A stretch of 64,000 nt of DNA from Hirsutella rhossiliensis (lineage: Eukaryota > Ascomycota > Sordariomycetes > Hypocreales > Ophiocordycipitaceae): positions 4,774,001-4,838,000 of the forward strand of contig NW_025408668.1 in the NCBI RefSeq assembly GCF_020360975.1, written 5' to 3'. Each line of letters begins with the position of its first letter. Position 1 is the first letter of the stretch. This document shows, piece after piece, positions 11,354 to 23,823 of the stretch. A program made the translations under genes and the position numbers. Under the pieces are notes generated by a model. It searched no databases and had not been told where the DNA came from. It worked only from the letters and a program-made list of their open reading frames with translations.

Positions 11354-11464
11354 GGTCCTAAGTAACTAGTATATAGCTCTAGCTACTTAGTATATAGAAA
11401 AAGTAAGTAGTATAGCTAGTTAAGGTATAGAGCTAATACTATAAATTTAAGTATATATATTCCC
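11354..11464 (+). repeat. MULE left terminal inverted repeat (111 bp)
   Basis: Pairs with 13929-14039. The inner 70 or so bases, including a run with AGAAAAAGTAAGTAGTATAG, are identical apart from scattered RIP-type differences. Confidence 0.85.
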
Positions 11465-11989
11465 TATACCTACCTTATATATTATAATAAGAGCCGCTTA
11501 TACTAAGGAAAGTAAGGTTATAGTAATATATAGGAAATAGTTAATTATACGCTAAGCGGTATTATAATATTTATATCTTTAATATAAGCCCTCTTTATAT
11601 AAATCTTACTATACCTCTCCTTTATCTTAAACGTCTTCCTTAACCTTATCCTACTATATAGCTAGCTTATATAAGGGTATTATAATATAGATCTCGTCTT
11701 ATATAGACTCCTATAAGAGCGCTTATAAGGGCGCCTATAAGGGTATTACGACCTATATTTCCTCCTATATATAGTCTACTAGCTAGTATTATAATAAGCT
11801 AACTTAGGGATTACTAGTAAGCTTATTATTTAAGACTAGTATACGGTAAGTAGCTTATTAATAGGCCTACTATAAGTATATACCTAGCTTATATATATCG
11901 CTATATTCTTAAAGGTATTATAGCCCTCGCTTTATTACTATAGTAGCTAACTCTTTAATAGTTATTAGTACTAGCAGCGTTATTAAAGG

Positions 11990-12990
11990 CAGTAGTAGTA
12001 GCGGCTTTATAGCCTTACTACGTTCGATACTTTCTATAATCTTATATACCGATAGGTCTCGTATTATACCGCGTGTTTTCTTAAGATTAAGGTCGCCCTT
12101 AGGCTTACCTTTACCTTATATAACGAGTAGCTTATAAGGCGCCGTAAGGCTAGTTAAAATAGCTTATAGCGCCTATATATATTAAAAGGGGTTAAAGTTA
12201 TTAAGTTATAACGCTAGCTTTATCTCTTTAAGCTATTAAAAGATAATATACCGGTATAGTAAGCCTATACTTATAGTAAAGCTATAAGGGTAATAGCTTA
12301 AGGGCTTTACTAGCTTCTTTATCTATAGGTTTATTTAAATTATACTATACTACTTAACTATAAGCTTAAGGGCCCTTAAAGAGACCTTTTTATTAATAAG
12401 GAGGTAAAAGCTCTTAAAGGTAAAAGAGGATATCTTATATATATCGTAAAGATAAATAGCTTTAATTTTAAAGGCTTAATAAGCCTAAAAGGTATTAAAC
12501 TTCTAGAAGATATATAAGAGGTTACCGGTTAAGGACTAAAGGAACCTCTTTATTAAGGAATATAGTCCCTTAATAGTAAAGGTTATTATATACCTAAAGT
12601 AACGATATTAATCGATAAAGTAAGTAATAAGCTATTCCTTTTAAAGGTCGAGCTATATTTAGAGCATATAGTATATAGCTACTAATAGGTACCGCTTAAG
12701 CTACTTAAAGAGATAGAGGCGTTATTTAAAGCTATTTATATCCTTTAAGCTAATAAAGGCACCCTACCCTTAAAGGAAAAGCTTAAAGCTTAGTACTTAT
12801 TAGGTCTAGCCTTAAACGTCCCTTATAGCCTTAGGGAAGTACGCTTTTATCTTAGTAAGCACGTTCTTATTTATATACTAGCGGTAAAGTAATAGGACTA
12901 TATTCTCTAGCTCTTTAAAGCTTATAAAGGCATTAATAAAAGCTAAGTTATAGTCTATAATAATAACTTATAAAAGTAGAATTCCTATTA
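11990..12990 (-). pseudogene. MULE transposase (degraded)
   Basis: Minus-strand frames. Near 12975-12860 it reads ...VIIIDYNLAFINAF...NIVLLLYR.YINKNVLTKIKAYF, matching the MULE block VIVTDRxLALMNAL...LLCRWHINKNVLAK..KYF; RIP removed the Cys and Trp. Near 12260-12000 a C-terminal segment reads KGKPKGDLNLKKTRGIIRD, a basic tail of the type seen in fungal MULE transposases. Transposase coding probably extends to about 13900 but I could not follow it confidently. The frame breaks between blocks. Confidence 0.72.
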
Positions 12991-13928
12991 ATATAGCTAC
13001 TATAAGTAAGGCTAAGATCGCTTAACGGTATTAAGCTTTACCTTTATTAAAAAGAAAGACTAAGGCTATTAAGAAGGTCTTTTTTATATATATAATACTA
13101 TATATATTTAAAAGGGGTATATTAAATCGGTTAGTCTTATATATATAGTTTAGTTACTAGATAGCTAGGAACTAATAAAGTAGCTCGAGGCCGCTATTTA
13201 AGGCTAAAAAAAGTATAGAGAGTTAGCTAGCTAGATCGTAAGCGTTATATATAAAGAAGTTAGATTTATTTAGCTTATTATAAAGGAATTAAAGCAGCGT
13301 ACGCTTATTAAGCTTATAGTAACGATATTAAGTAAGGGCGTTATATATCTACTTAGTACTAACGCTTATAAGGTTAAGGTCTTTATTAAAGTATAATTAA
13401 AGTTATACTATAATATAAATAGGCTATAGGCTACTATTATATAGCTAAATAATCTTAGAAGCGTATTTTAATATAACCTCCCTTTAATACTTAGCCTATA
13501 CTATTAGCTTAATAAAGGGGTAATTATAAGCGCTAGTAAAAGGGTATATAACTAACTAAGTGCCCTAGAGTTAGTTTAACTTAATAACTAAATAAAAGGG
13601 ATATTAAGTTATCTATATACTTATTTAGCGGCGTTTAGTAATAGCTTTATTACTATAGTTTATATATTTCTAGCCCTTTAAGTAGCGAAGGTTAATATAA
13701 GTAAGCGTAGTTATATTAGGCCTCTTTATAGCTATAGTAAGGGCAAAGCTATACGCTTATACTATTACGTTATAAGTAGCTTAAGCCTCTTAAAAGGAAG
13801 GAAAGGTCTAGCTTAAGAGAGACTTTATTATAATAATAGCTTATTATAAAAAGAGCAATATAAATAGCTTTAATTAATATTATTAGTAATATATAAACTC
13901 TATCTAAGTAGTATATAAAGTAAGCGAA

Positions 13929-14039
13929 GGGAATATATATACTTAAATTTATAGTATTAGCGTTATACCTTAACTAGCTATACTACTTACTTTTTCTATA
14001 TATTAAATAGCTAGAGTTATTTATTAGTTAGTTAGGGCC
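13929..14039 (-). repeat. MULE right terminal inverted repeat (111 bp)
   Basis: Reverse complement of 11354-11464 with a small number of differences, followed directly by the TATTTATA target copy. Confidence 0.85.
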
Positions 14040-14047
14040 TATTTATA

Positions 14048-15358
14048 TCCCTTTTTTATATATATTAAGTTATAAGTACTTTTAAGATTAAGGGCTATAA
14101 ACTATTTTTTACTATATAGTTAATCTTATAGTTTTAATATAAGTAGTAATAGTATTTAGTCTTTTATTATAATATTATTTAAGCGTTTATAATCGATAAC
14201 TAGTTATAGCTTACTATTTTTCTTTAAAATAAATATAACTAAATAGCTTACTTTAAATATTAATATTTATATATATCCCTTTTATAGATTCTTATTAAGG
14301 TAGTTATATAGCGTTTATAATTACTTTTCGTTTAAGTTATAAATCTTATAGAACGTTAGCGTTATTTTATCCTTAAGATAAATTTTATAGTCCTATTAGC
14401 TATATTTAAGTAACCTTATCTTAAGTTCTTCTTTAAAAAGTTTATTATATTTCTAGTATTCTTAGGGAATACTCTTTATTTAATCTTATAAGCTTTATTC
14501 TTTCTTTTAAGAGCTAGTTTCTCTTAACTTAAGCTCTTTATTAATTTATTTAAGGTCTTTCCTTAAAGTAGTAATAACTCTTTAAATCTTTATATTATAT
14601 CCTATATTTTATTTATATTAAATACTAAGTTATATAGCTATATTAGTTAGTATATAAGTCTTATTAATCGATTTTCTTATATTTATTAGTTCGGTTACTA
14701 TTTTTATTTATATTACTAAAGCCTATAATAATTTACTTAAATAGTTATCCTTTTTATTTTATTTAGTAGCTAAATTATTATAAAGTTTTACTTTCTTTTA
14801 AATCTATTAGTCTTAAGAACTTATATCTTTATTTTAATATAGCTAGCTAGTTTTTTTAGTTAATTAATAGGTTGCTTTCCTATAACTATAGAAGCTTTAA
14901 TATAAGGTTATATTCTTTAATATTTATAATATTAAAGTTAAGTTATTTATTATAGCCTTAAATATTAATATTAAGGTAATTAACCTTTATATTAATAATT
15001 CCGTTATTATAGTTAAAGGCCTTTCCTTTAATATTTATAAGTTTATATAAATCTTTCTTATATCTTTATATAAGTTAGTAACGATTAATAACTCTAAGTA
15101 AAATATAATTACTTATTATACTATAGTTTAAAAGTATATATATATAATATCCTATAATATAAATATTTAATACTATTTAGTTAATATAGCTTACTATTAC
15201 TATATATAAGGTCCTTAGATCTTATTATATTATACTAGTCTATAGCCCTTTTATAAATAGTATACCTTATTTTTTACTTAGTCCTTATTTATTTTATTTA
15301 AGTATTCTTTAATTTATTATTAATATTATTTCTTTATATTTTCGTAATATAGTATTAT
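14048..15358 (-). pseudogene. Gypsy-A RT N-terminal part and protease-RT linker
   Basis: Continues the Gypsy-A polyprotein upstream of the MULE insertion and aligns base by base with 41141-42452 of Gypsy-C. It should hold the first RT blocks and the linker. RIP has removed nearly all Cys, His, Gln and Trp codons, and I assign it by position and by its paralogue rather than by motif. Confidence 0.65.
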
Positions 15359-15363
15359 ATTAA

Positions 15364-15848
15364 TATCGCGAAGCGTAGCCTAATTTCGTAGTTCTTAGAG
15401 ATATCCCTTAGTACGAGGGACTAAGGAAGCTAAAAACACCCGGTATAGAAGAAGGAAGAAGGAGCTAAAAAGAGGTATAGAAAGGAGGGTAGGGGTATAA
15501 GGGGAAGTAGAAGTAGCGATAGCTTCCTATAGAGGTAGCGAGAGATAAGACGGATATACCGGCAACGGCTAGAAAGGAGGGGAAAAACCAGTAAAAAGCT
15601 CGGTAGTCGAAAGGATATTAGTAGCTTCTTTAAGTAGGATCTTCTTTATTAATCGAGATGCTAGACGGGTATAAAGAGGGGCGTTAGATAGAGGAAAGAA
15701 GGATAATTAAGGCAATATAATAATTACTCCCCTACCGTAATTACTGCTCCCGTAAGAATCGAATTTCTCTGCCTTGCCTATCCGACCCCTTACTTTTAAT
15801 TTTACCTTCGTGTATTTTTATATACTTCTCGTATCTCTCTTTACGAGA
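15364..15848 (+). repeat. Copia-1 5' LTR (485 bp)
   Basis: Begins TATCGCGAAG and ends TTTACGAGA, imperfect inverted ends. Aligns end to end with 21206-21690. Confidence 0.93.
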
Positions 15849-15861
15849 GTTATAAGCCTAG
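15849..15861 (+). promoter_or_regulatory. Copia-1 primer-binding site
   Basis: GTTATAAGCCTAG abuts the LTR. One G-to-A away from GTTATGAGCC, complementary to the initiator tRNA-Met anticodon arm (half-tRNA priming). Confidence 0.68.
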
Positions 15862-15974
15862 GAGGAATAGAATTCCTATACCTTCCGGCTACTATAAAAG
15901 GCACCTTTCTTATATCCCTCGTAGCTTCCTTTTACCCCTCTTACTAGAAAAGCCGATTTTTAACCGACTCTTCT

Positions 15975-18900
15975 ACCCTTCCCCGTAATAATATCGAAAA
16001 ACGACTCTACCGCCCCTACGGTCTATAGGACGATTCTTATAGAGCCCTAAGATTAAGATAAGTAGGTAAAGGAGCTACGAGCTTATATAGATAGAACTAT
16101 CTATAATTTAGTCTTCTTTAATAATTAGGACCCTCTTAAGCCCCCTCTTTATCCTAGGGCAATAGACTTTATAGAGGGAGCTACCCTCTTCTCCGAGCTA
16201 ACCTCTATATAGTAGAGAGCTTTTTCTGCTACCCTAGGCAAATACAAAAGTCACCGAAAGGAATACCTTTATAAGATAAAGCTGCTAACTACTACTCGTA
16301 TAGTAATAACGGAATCCGTTAGTGCCGTAAAGCTAATTACTCTTCGAGAGGAAGAGACTCCTAGGTAGTAGCTTTTAAAGCTCGAGACCTTAATAGCTCC
16401 CTCGAGGGGCTATATAACTAACCGTATTAGGAAGACCTATACGGCCTACCTAGGAGCTTTTTCTACTAGGAACCTACTAGCTTCTTCGTAGCTAGCTAAG
16501 TAAGAAGAAATCCTCGAAAAAGCTAACTAATACTTCCTTATAGAAGCTCTTTCCGGCTAGTAGCTATAGGATATATCTCTGCTAATAAAGCCTATTAGTA
16601 ACAGTTACTCGACTATCTTTCGAGAGGCTAGCCGGGAACTAAATAAAGAAGCTACTCGAGTATAATAATAAGCAGTCTTATTCCTTCGTAGTTAGCACTT
16701 AACCTAGACGGCTCGATATACTGCCCTTATAGCTGCTGCAGCCCCTATTACTACGGCCCCCGCTACTACTACTATAGCTATTATTCCTTCGGCTCCTCCT
16801 CCTACGAGAGCCTTAACGCCGTCGTTAACTATAGCTGCGGCCCTAGGCCCGTTCCCGGCTCTATATCTTACTCCGGGCCCGGCCCCGGTCCCGTTAGTTA
16901 GACCGGCCCGACTAGTCCCCTAATAGACCTTTTAGTCCGTTAGTCGAAAAATCAGGGAACTAGTCGAAATCGAACCTCTTCGTTAAAATTAGTAATAAAG
17001 GGTAAAAAGGGGGGGTTTTTAAGCAAACCTTCTAGATCGGGATAAGGATTCCTCGAAGAAACAACGTACGAGGAGGAATCGACCTACTTACTAAGTATAT
17101 AAAAAGCCCTATCGGCTAGAAGACTACTAGTAGGTCTTCGAGGAAAACCGACTTAAAGGAGTTAACCCTTTAAAGAGACTACGAGAAATAGTATAACAGT
17201 CTCTTAAGGAGGACCCCTCGTTATAGAAGAAGATAGACGAGATTCGGGTTACTAAGAAATAGCAACTAATAACGCCGCTGCCCTTATTCGAGCCGTAAAT
17301 TCAAGGAAAAATCGTTAGTATAGTAAATCCGGCCTTTATCTTCCCTACGGATTAATAAAGCTAAGACTAACCGTTAGAGCGCTCCGATTATCCCCTACGA
17401 AAATCAGCTATCCTTAACTCTAGTACTTCCCTCGATATTTATAATATACTCTTATAATTCCGGTCCTTTAAGAAGGCACGGAGGGAATACCTTATTACCG
17501 GGGAATTAACTATATAGATAGAGGGATACGGAAGGGTGAATTTCACGATAAAATTACCTAACGGATCTATATAAATTCTTCGACGAAAAAGGGTAGCTTT
17601 TTGCCCTCGATTTTTAATAAGCCTAATTTCCTTCTACCTTCTTCGAGAGGAAGGAATCTTCTAGGATATAACGTCTAAGCCTATAAGGCTAGTCTAGAAG
17701 AATTAGACTATTAGGCTTATCGAGGAAAAATTCGGTTAATTTATTCTCGAATTCCGACCTATCCTTAGGAAGGAATCTCTCGAGAAGTTAGCTTTCCTTA
17801 CTAGGAGGAATAGGTCTACTATAAAAGACCCTCTTCCGGTAGCCTAAGGAGACGGTCTTCTTTAGCACGCACGACTTAGTTACCCGGGCCCCCTAGCTTT
17901 ATATAAACTAGGTTAATAATAAGGCGTACGAATAAGGGGCCTAAAGACCGTCGAATATAAATACTACGGCTAAGGAAAGACTAGGAGACGAATTTCTAGA
18001 CGGACCCTAATACGGCCGGACTAGCCGTATAAGGAAATTTAGGTCGATTAGACCGACGTCTCTAAGGACTAGGAAAGCTTCGTTAGGGTAATATTTTTTA
18101 AAGACGCCTTTTTAGGGATAGTTTTCCCTTATTTCTTATAGACCTACCTAAGTAAGTATAACTAGTCTGCTTTCTAGGACTTCGTTAACTAGATAAAATC
18201 CTACTTTAGCTACGAGGTAAAGAAGATATAGTCTAATAAAGAGCTATTTACGAAGGATATCTTAAATTAGCTTCGAAAAAGGGGCATTTTACCCCTCCTA
18301 TTAGTACCGAATACCTAGGCCTAGAATAGAGGGGCAGAAAGATTAAGGGGTGCTATAATAAAAAGGGCCCGTACGATAAGACTTACTATAAAGCTTCTAT
18401 ATAACCTTTAGAGGGAAGTCGTTAAGACCGCTTATTACTTTTAGAACCGGACCCCTAGAGGGACTACCTAAGGAATAGACTATAAATCCCCCCTTAAGCT
18501 CTTTATAAAGAAGAGGGCCTCGCTAGCTTACCTTTATGCCTACGGCTATAAGGTATATATAATAACTACCGATATATAGCTAAAAAGGAAGAAGAAAAGA
18601 AAGCTTAATCCTAGAGCCTTTATTAGTTACCTCGTTAGGTATAATTCTATAAATATCTTCCGGATCTAGATTCCTTTTCTATAAAAGGTTATTTCGACTA
18701 GGGATATAATTTTCGACGAATCTAGCTTTTTCGACGGAAAGAGGGATTAATAGCCCCTCTTACTCTCTTAACGTTAGCTGATTTAGAAGATCTAAATCCC
18801 CCCTTCCTAATAGTCTTAAGAAGAGGCCCTAGACGAGGAAATAAAAGAAGAAACCGACGTTAAAGTAGTCGAGGATAACGCTAACTTTAAAGAAGAAGAA

Positions 18901-21190
18901 GAGGAAGCTACTAGATTAAATAATCTAGACGAAGAAGGAGACTATAGAAAAGCGGTAGAGCTAGAATACGCCTACCTACCTATGCCTCCTCCTACGTAAG
19001 AAGAAGATCTAGAAGCAGCTTTTTTAGTTAGTCTTCCTATCTCGACCCCTAAGGGGGTAGGAAAGGCACCTTTCTTAAAGGATTATCCGGCTGCCTTTTT
19101 ATCCCTACTTTAAGAAGCAAAGGAAGGTATAGGGCCCGATATAAAAAAAGACTAACCTTTCCCCTATTTCGATCGTTTTCCTAACTTCTACCTAACGCTA
19201 ATAAAAGACGGTTCCTACGGAGCGTTTATAGCAGGCCGGTTTTTTAAGCCTTTATTAGTAAGGAAGGTATATAAAAGAGACCTCCCGGACCTACTAGTAA
19301 ACTAAAAGTAGCTAGAAAAACACCCCTTTAAAGACTAGTTTTTCTAGGCTTAGAAAGACTACCTAGCCTTATACGAGGAGATAGGGTCTTTCGAAGAGGT
19401 CCTTAAGGAAAAGGTAAGAGGAAAATAGGTCCTTAGCTATAAGTAGGTCTTTATCTATAAGACTAATAAATACAGCTTCCTTTAAAAGTATAAAGCCTAG
19501 CTAGTTATTTATAGGAATTAATAGGAAAAGGGGGATCTACCTACTAAGGCAACTACCTTAGTAGGGATGTCTTTTCGGACCCTTATAGCTATAGTAGTAG
19601 AATTCGACCTCGAGCTCGATTAGATAGATATAGTTAACGCCTTCGTTAACTACCCTCTTAAGGAAGAAGAAGTTATCTATATACGACTTCCTCTTAGTTT
19701 CTAATAACTAGGAAAGGTTCTATAGCTTAGGAAAGCTCTATACGGACTATAAAGATTACCCCTTCTTTAGTAATAGTATTTAATAGGTTCCCTCGAAGCC
19801 CTAGGCTTTATAAAAGTCCCTTAGGAACCGTATATAATATAGAAGGGTAAAATTATAGTCTTCTTCTACGTCGACGATATTATCTAGGCTTACCTAAAAG
19901 AGGAAGAAGCTGCTACTAGGGAGGCTATACGAGGCCTATAATAAAGGTATAAGATAACTAGGCTAGGGGAGCTAAAGTAGTTCCTAGGGATATAAATCCT
20001 TTAGAATAGGTCCTAATAGACTATCTAGCTTACCTAAGACGCCTATATCGATAAGGTCGCTTATAAATTCCTCCTTAATATCCCTTAATAAGAAGCTTCC
20101 CTCTACGCCTATATTAAATAAAGAGCTTTTACCTAATCCGTCCTTTTAAGCTAGGGAGTAAGAGAAATACTAATATTAATAAAAGGTAGGCTCCTTGCTT
20201 TTTTTAGCTATTTCTACTAGACCGGATATCTCTTTTATAGTCTCCTAGCTAGCTAGGTATAACTAGAATCCTAGCCCTAGGCATTAAGAAGTAGTAGATA
20301 GAGCTATCCTTTATCTCTATTTAACGAGATTATATAGTCTACGCCTAAGAGGGCTAGAAAGGAAGAAATAAGTTATAGAAATCTTCTTTTATTTAAGCGA
20401 TTCGTCCTTTATAGATAATTCCTTAGATAGAAAGAGCTTATAGGGGTATATTATATCCCTTTTTAGAGGAACTATTACTTAGAGAGCTTTAAAATAAGCT
20501 ACTATTATAACTTCGAGTATAGAGGTAGAGCTACTAGCTCTTTTAGAAGCGTTAAAAGAAGCGATTTTCCTTAGCCGGCTACTAATATCGTTACGACTAT
20601 AAATTCCGACCCTATTAGCTATAGAATACGATAATACGTAGACTATACGGATTCTTATAGAGGAAAATAGTAAGCTATCGACCCGGCTATAGTATATCGA
20701 TATCTATTAGTATTAGTTACGCTAAGAGGTCTAAAGGGGACTTATTTCCGTCCGTTAGGTTTTAACGGCATCGATAAAAGCCGACGGTCTTACGAAGCCC
20801 CTACTAAAGCAGAAGCTAGCTATCTTTTTATAGTAAATTAGGCTAAAAGACGTTCGAGAGAAGCTATCCTTAGAGGCCCGCCTTAAGAGTCTACGAGAGG
20901 AGCTAATAGCCTATATAAGAAGGTAATATCTATAGCCGAAGAAGAAGGAAGAGGTTTTTCCTTTTAGAGGGCCCCCTATTTTAATTAGGTTTTTCCCTTT
21001 AAAGAAGGCCCCCTTTCTTATAGGACTTTCCCCTCTTTAGGCCCCTTTTCCTTAAGTAGGTCTAAAAGAGCCTAGGGACCTAAAGGGGCCCCTGCTTTCC
21101 TCGAGTAAAGGGAGAAGTATAGAGCTAAGAACCTCCTCTATACGCTTACTAGCCTAAAGCTATATTAGCTATGCCCTTAAGGGGCAGGCT
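15975..21190 (+). pseudogene. Copia-1 gag-pol polyprotein (RIP-degraded)
   Basis: Same layout as Copia-2: gag; Pro/Ala-rich linker near 16740-16900; zinc knuckle near 17080-17125 reading TY.VYKKPYRLEDY, i.e. C-x2-C-x3-H-x4-C before RIP; protease; pre-integrase; integrase; an acidic stretch near 18830-18960; RT with the YVDDII catalytic block near 19870; and RNase H to about 20900. Protease and integrase lie in one frame near 17770-17870, unlike Copia-2. The initiator ATG has become ATA. Dozens of TAG/TAA replace Q and W codons. Confidence 0.85.
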
Positions 21191-21205
21191 ATAGCTAAGG
21201 GGGTA

Positions 21206-21690
21206 TATCGCGAAGCGTAGCCTAATTTCGTAGTTCTCGGAGATATCCCTTAGTATAAGGGACTAAGGAAGCTAAAAACACCCGGTATAGAAAAAGGAAG
21301 AAAGAGCTAAAAAGAGGTATAGAAAGGAGGGTAGGGGTATAAGGGGAAGTAGAAGTAGCGATAGCTTCTTATAGAGGTAGCGAGAGATAAGACGGATATA
21401 CCGGTAACGGCTAAAAAGGAAGGGAAAAACTAGTAAAAAGCTCGGTAGTCGAAAGGATATTAGTAGCTTCTTTAAGTAGGATCTTCTTTATTAATCGAGA
21501 TACTAGATAGGTATAAAGAGGGGCGTTAGATAAAGGAAAGAAGGATAATTAAAGTAATATAATAATTACTCCCTTACCGTAATTACTACTCTTATAAGAA
21601 TTAAATTTCTCTACCCTACTTATCTAACCCCTTACTTTTAATTTTACCTTTATATATTTTTATATACTTCTTATATCTCTCTTTATAAGA
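21206..21690 (+). repeat. Copia-1 3' LTR (485 bp)
   Basis: Preceded by the polypurine tract AAGGGGGTA at 21198-21205. Ends TTTATAAGA, the RIP form of TTCGCGAGA. Confidence 0.93.
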
Positions 21691-21695
21691 ATTAA

Positions 21696-22666
21696 AGCTT
21701 AAAAGACTAATTTCTTATAGCTAATTAAAGATTTTTTATTTTTAAACGCTATATTATTTATATAATACTACTTTATAATTAATTATATACTATACTTTAT
21801 AATTTTATTTATTCTTATACTAAAAGTTAAGTTTTTATTTAGTATCTTTTTAATTTTTATATAGTATTTTTATATTAATTCTTCCTTAGTTAAATATAGC
21901 TTATAGCCTTTATATATATTACTAATAATCTTTTAATATACTATTATATTATTTATACTATACTTATACCTTTTTATATTTATAAACTCTATAGTTTAAG
22001 TATATATATTTATTTTAATCTTTTTTATTATATTTAACTTATTATATAAGTCTTTAAAAGATTAAGGGTTTAAATACTTTAAAGTAAATAGCGTTATATT
22101 ATTCCTTTATTTTAGCGTATTTATAGATTTTATATATCTTTAAAAGATATCTTATTAATAAACTATAAGTATCGCGGTATTTAAGTAGTATACTATAATT
22201 AAGTTTTAATAATATAACTTAGTTATTTAAGTAGCGTTAATTAATTTTCTAGTAGTTTAGTTCTATACTTAGGTAGGGTTTTAAAAATACTTATCCCTTA
22301 AACCTAACTAAGAAAGTATTATATTATACCTTTATTTAAAAGTATATTATATAATTTAAGTAGACGTATAATACCTATAAAATATACTTATAGTACTTAT
22401 AAGTAAGTAGTATTTATAGATTATCTTAAAATTCTCCTTATAGTTATTATTCTTATTATAAAGCTATAAAGGTATCGATTATAGTAATAGCTATAGTATA
22501 GTTTCCTTTATATAGTACTAGATAATACCGAATTAATATAGCTTATTAGTTTTCTATAAGAATTTAAGGTATTTATTAGGTTTTAATTTTAAGTATTTCT
22601 TTAAATTCTTTAAAGTATAAAGCGTATTCTTTAAATATAGTATTTTCCCTTAATAGTAAGGGTAGT
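21696..22666 (-). pseudogene. Gypsy-A protease region / gag C-terminal part
   Basis: Minus-strand Gypsy-A interior between Copia-1 and the solo copia LTR, aligned with 42458-43433 of Gypsy-C. By position it encodes the end of gag and the protease. No catalytic triad can be read with confidence. Confidence 0.55.
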
Positions 22667-22671
22667 AGTAT

Positions 22672-23106
22672 TCTCGTAAAGAAAGATATAAGAAGTATAT
22701 ATAAAATATATAAAGGTAAAAGTAAAGGTAAGGGGTTAGATAGGTAAAAGAGTAATTATTATATTACCTTAATTATCCTTCTTTCTTCTATCTAACGCCC
22801 CTCTTTATACCTATCTAGTATCTTAATTAATAAAGAAGATCCTACTTAAAGAAGCTATTAATATCCTTTTAACTACTAAGCTTTTTACTAGTTTTTCCCC
22901 TTTTTTCTAGCTATTACCGGTATATCTATCTTATCTTTCGCTACCTTTATAAGAAGCTATTGCTACTTTTACTTCCCCTCTTACCCTTACCCTCCTCTAT
23001 ATACCTCCTTTTAGCTCCTTTCTTAAAACCTATTTTTTAGCTTCCTAGGTCCCTTATATTAAAGGATATCTCTAAGAACTATAAAATTAAGCTACGCTTC
23101 GCAATA
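22672..23106 (-). repeat. Solo copia LTR
   Basis: Reverse-complement copy of the copia LTR (435 bp; shorter than 485 bp through internal loss), starting TCTCGTAAAG and ending CTTCGCAATA. AGTAT flanks it at 22667-22671 and 23107-23111; the empty site is at 43429-43433. It marks a third copia insertion in Gypsy-A, reduced to one LTR by recombination. Confidence 0.9.
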
Positions 23107-23111
23107 AGTAT

Positions 23112-23818
23112 AAGTTTATTCTTATCTTTTATTTCTTTAAGTATTTCTTATTTTTTAGAGCTTATATTATTAATACTTTATTATTCCTTCTTAGGTTATT
23201 ATCTAAGTTTTATAAGTATAAGGGCTATATTTATATCTTTTTTATTATATTATTTATAGACTACTTATTATTATTATCGATTTTTATTTTATATATTTTC
23301 TTAGAATCATTTATTATTATTCTTAATTTAGTCTTAAAAGACTCTTTTAAAATAAAAGTATTTTAGTTATATAAATATAACTTATTTCTATATTTTAAGA
23401 TCCCTTTATTATATTATTATAAACGTCTTCTTTAATAGCTTTAAGAACTATTTAGTACTATTCTTATTACTTAAGTATACTATATATTTATTATTATAGT
23501 ATATAGTTTAACTAAGGAGTTTATACTTTAGTTTTTATCTATTAATAGCGTTTAAGTATTTCTTACCTTTTAAGGCTAGTACTTAGTAGACTTTCTTCTC
23601 CTTATAAAGTTATCTATATTCTTTAAAGTAATATTTAAGTTTCTTATAGTTACTTTCCTTTACTTTTCTATATTATATTTAGATCTATCCTACTTAAGTT
23701 AGTTATATAAGTATAGGTAATAGGAGTTTCGCGCTTCTTTTTATAGTTAGCGCGTTAGTTAAAGTTATTCTTATAAGAAGGGTTTTAGTTTCCTCTTCTT
23801 TATTTCTTTTCTTAGTAT
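23112..23818 (-). pseudogene. Gypsy-A gag C-terminal part
   Basis: Minus-strand interior between the solo copia LTR and the 697-bp solo LTR, aligned with 43434-44146 of Gypsy-C. It follows the gag core on the coding strand; zinc knuckles would be expected here but cannot be recognised after RIP. Confidence 0.5.
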
Positions 23819-23823
23819 TATAT

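Larger units (their letters stand above)
11354..14039 (-). mobile_element. Mutator-like DNA transposon (MULE)
   Basis: A 2686-bp insertion in the Gypsy-A RT. Terminal inverted repeats of 111 bp lie at 11354-11464 and 13929-14039; outer ends are GGTCCTAAG and the complement of GGCCCTAAC. TATTTATA flanks both sides (11346-11353 and 14040-14047), extending to 9 bp if one C-to-T is allowed, and Gypsy-C has the empty site at 41133-41140. The minus-strand frame encodes a MULE transposase. Long inverted repeats, an 8-9 bp duplication and the transposase agree on the family. Confidence 0.87.
15364..21690 (+). mobile_element. Copia-1, Ty1/copia retrotransposon
   Basis: A 6327-bp element with 485-bp LTRs at 15364-15848 and 21206-21690, target duplication ATTAA at 15359-15363 and 21691-21695, and the empty site in Gypsy-C at 42453-42457. 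Plus-strand gag, protease, integrase, RT and RNase H follow in copia order. It is close to Copia-2 but carries more RIP changes. It sits inside Gypsy-A, in the opposite orientation. Confidence 0.95.

Noticed and set aside
12400..13100. Plus-strand protein-like frame within the MULE
   Set aside because: It is complementary to the MULE transposase; no family match, and the minus-strand motifs are specific.
11354..14039. hAT transposon, suggested by the 8-bp duplication
   Set aside because: The minus-strand protein matches MULE transposase blocks and the inverted repeats are 111 bp long.
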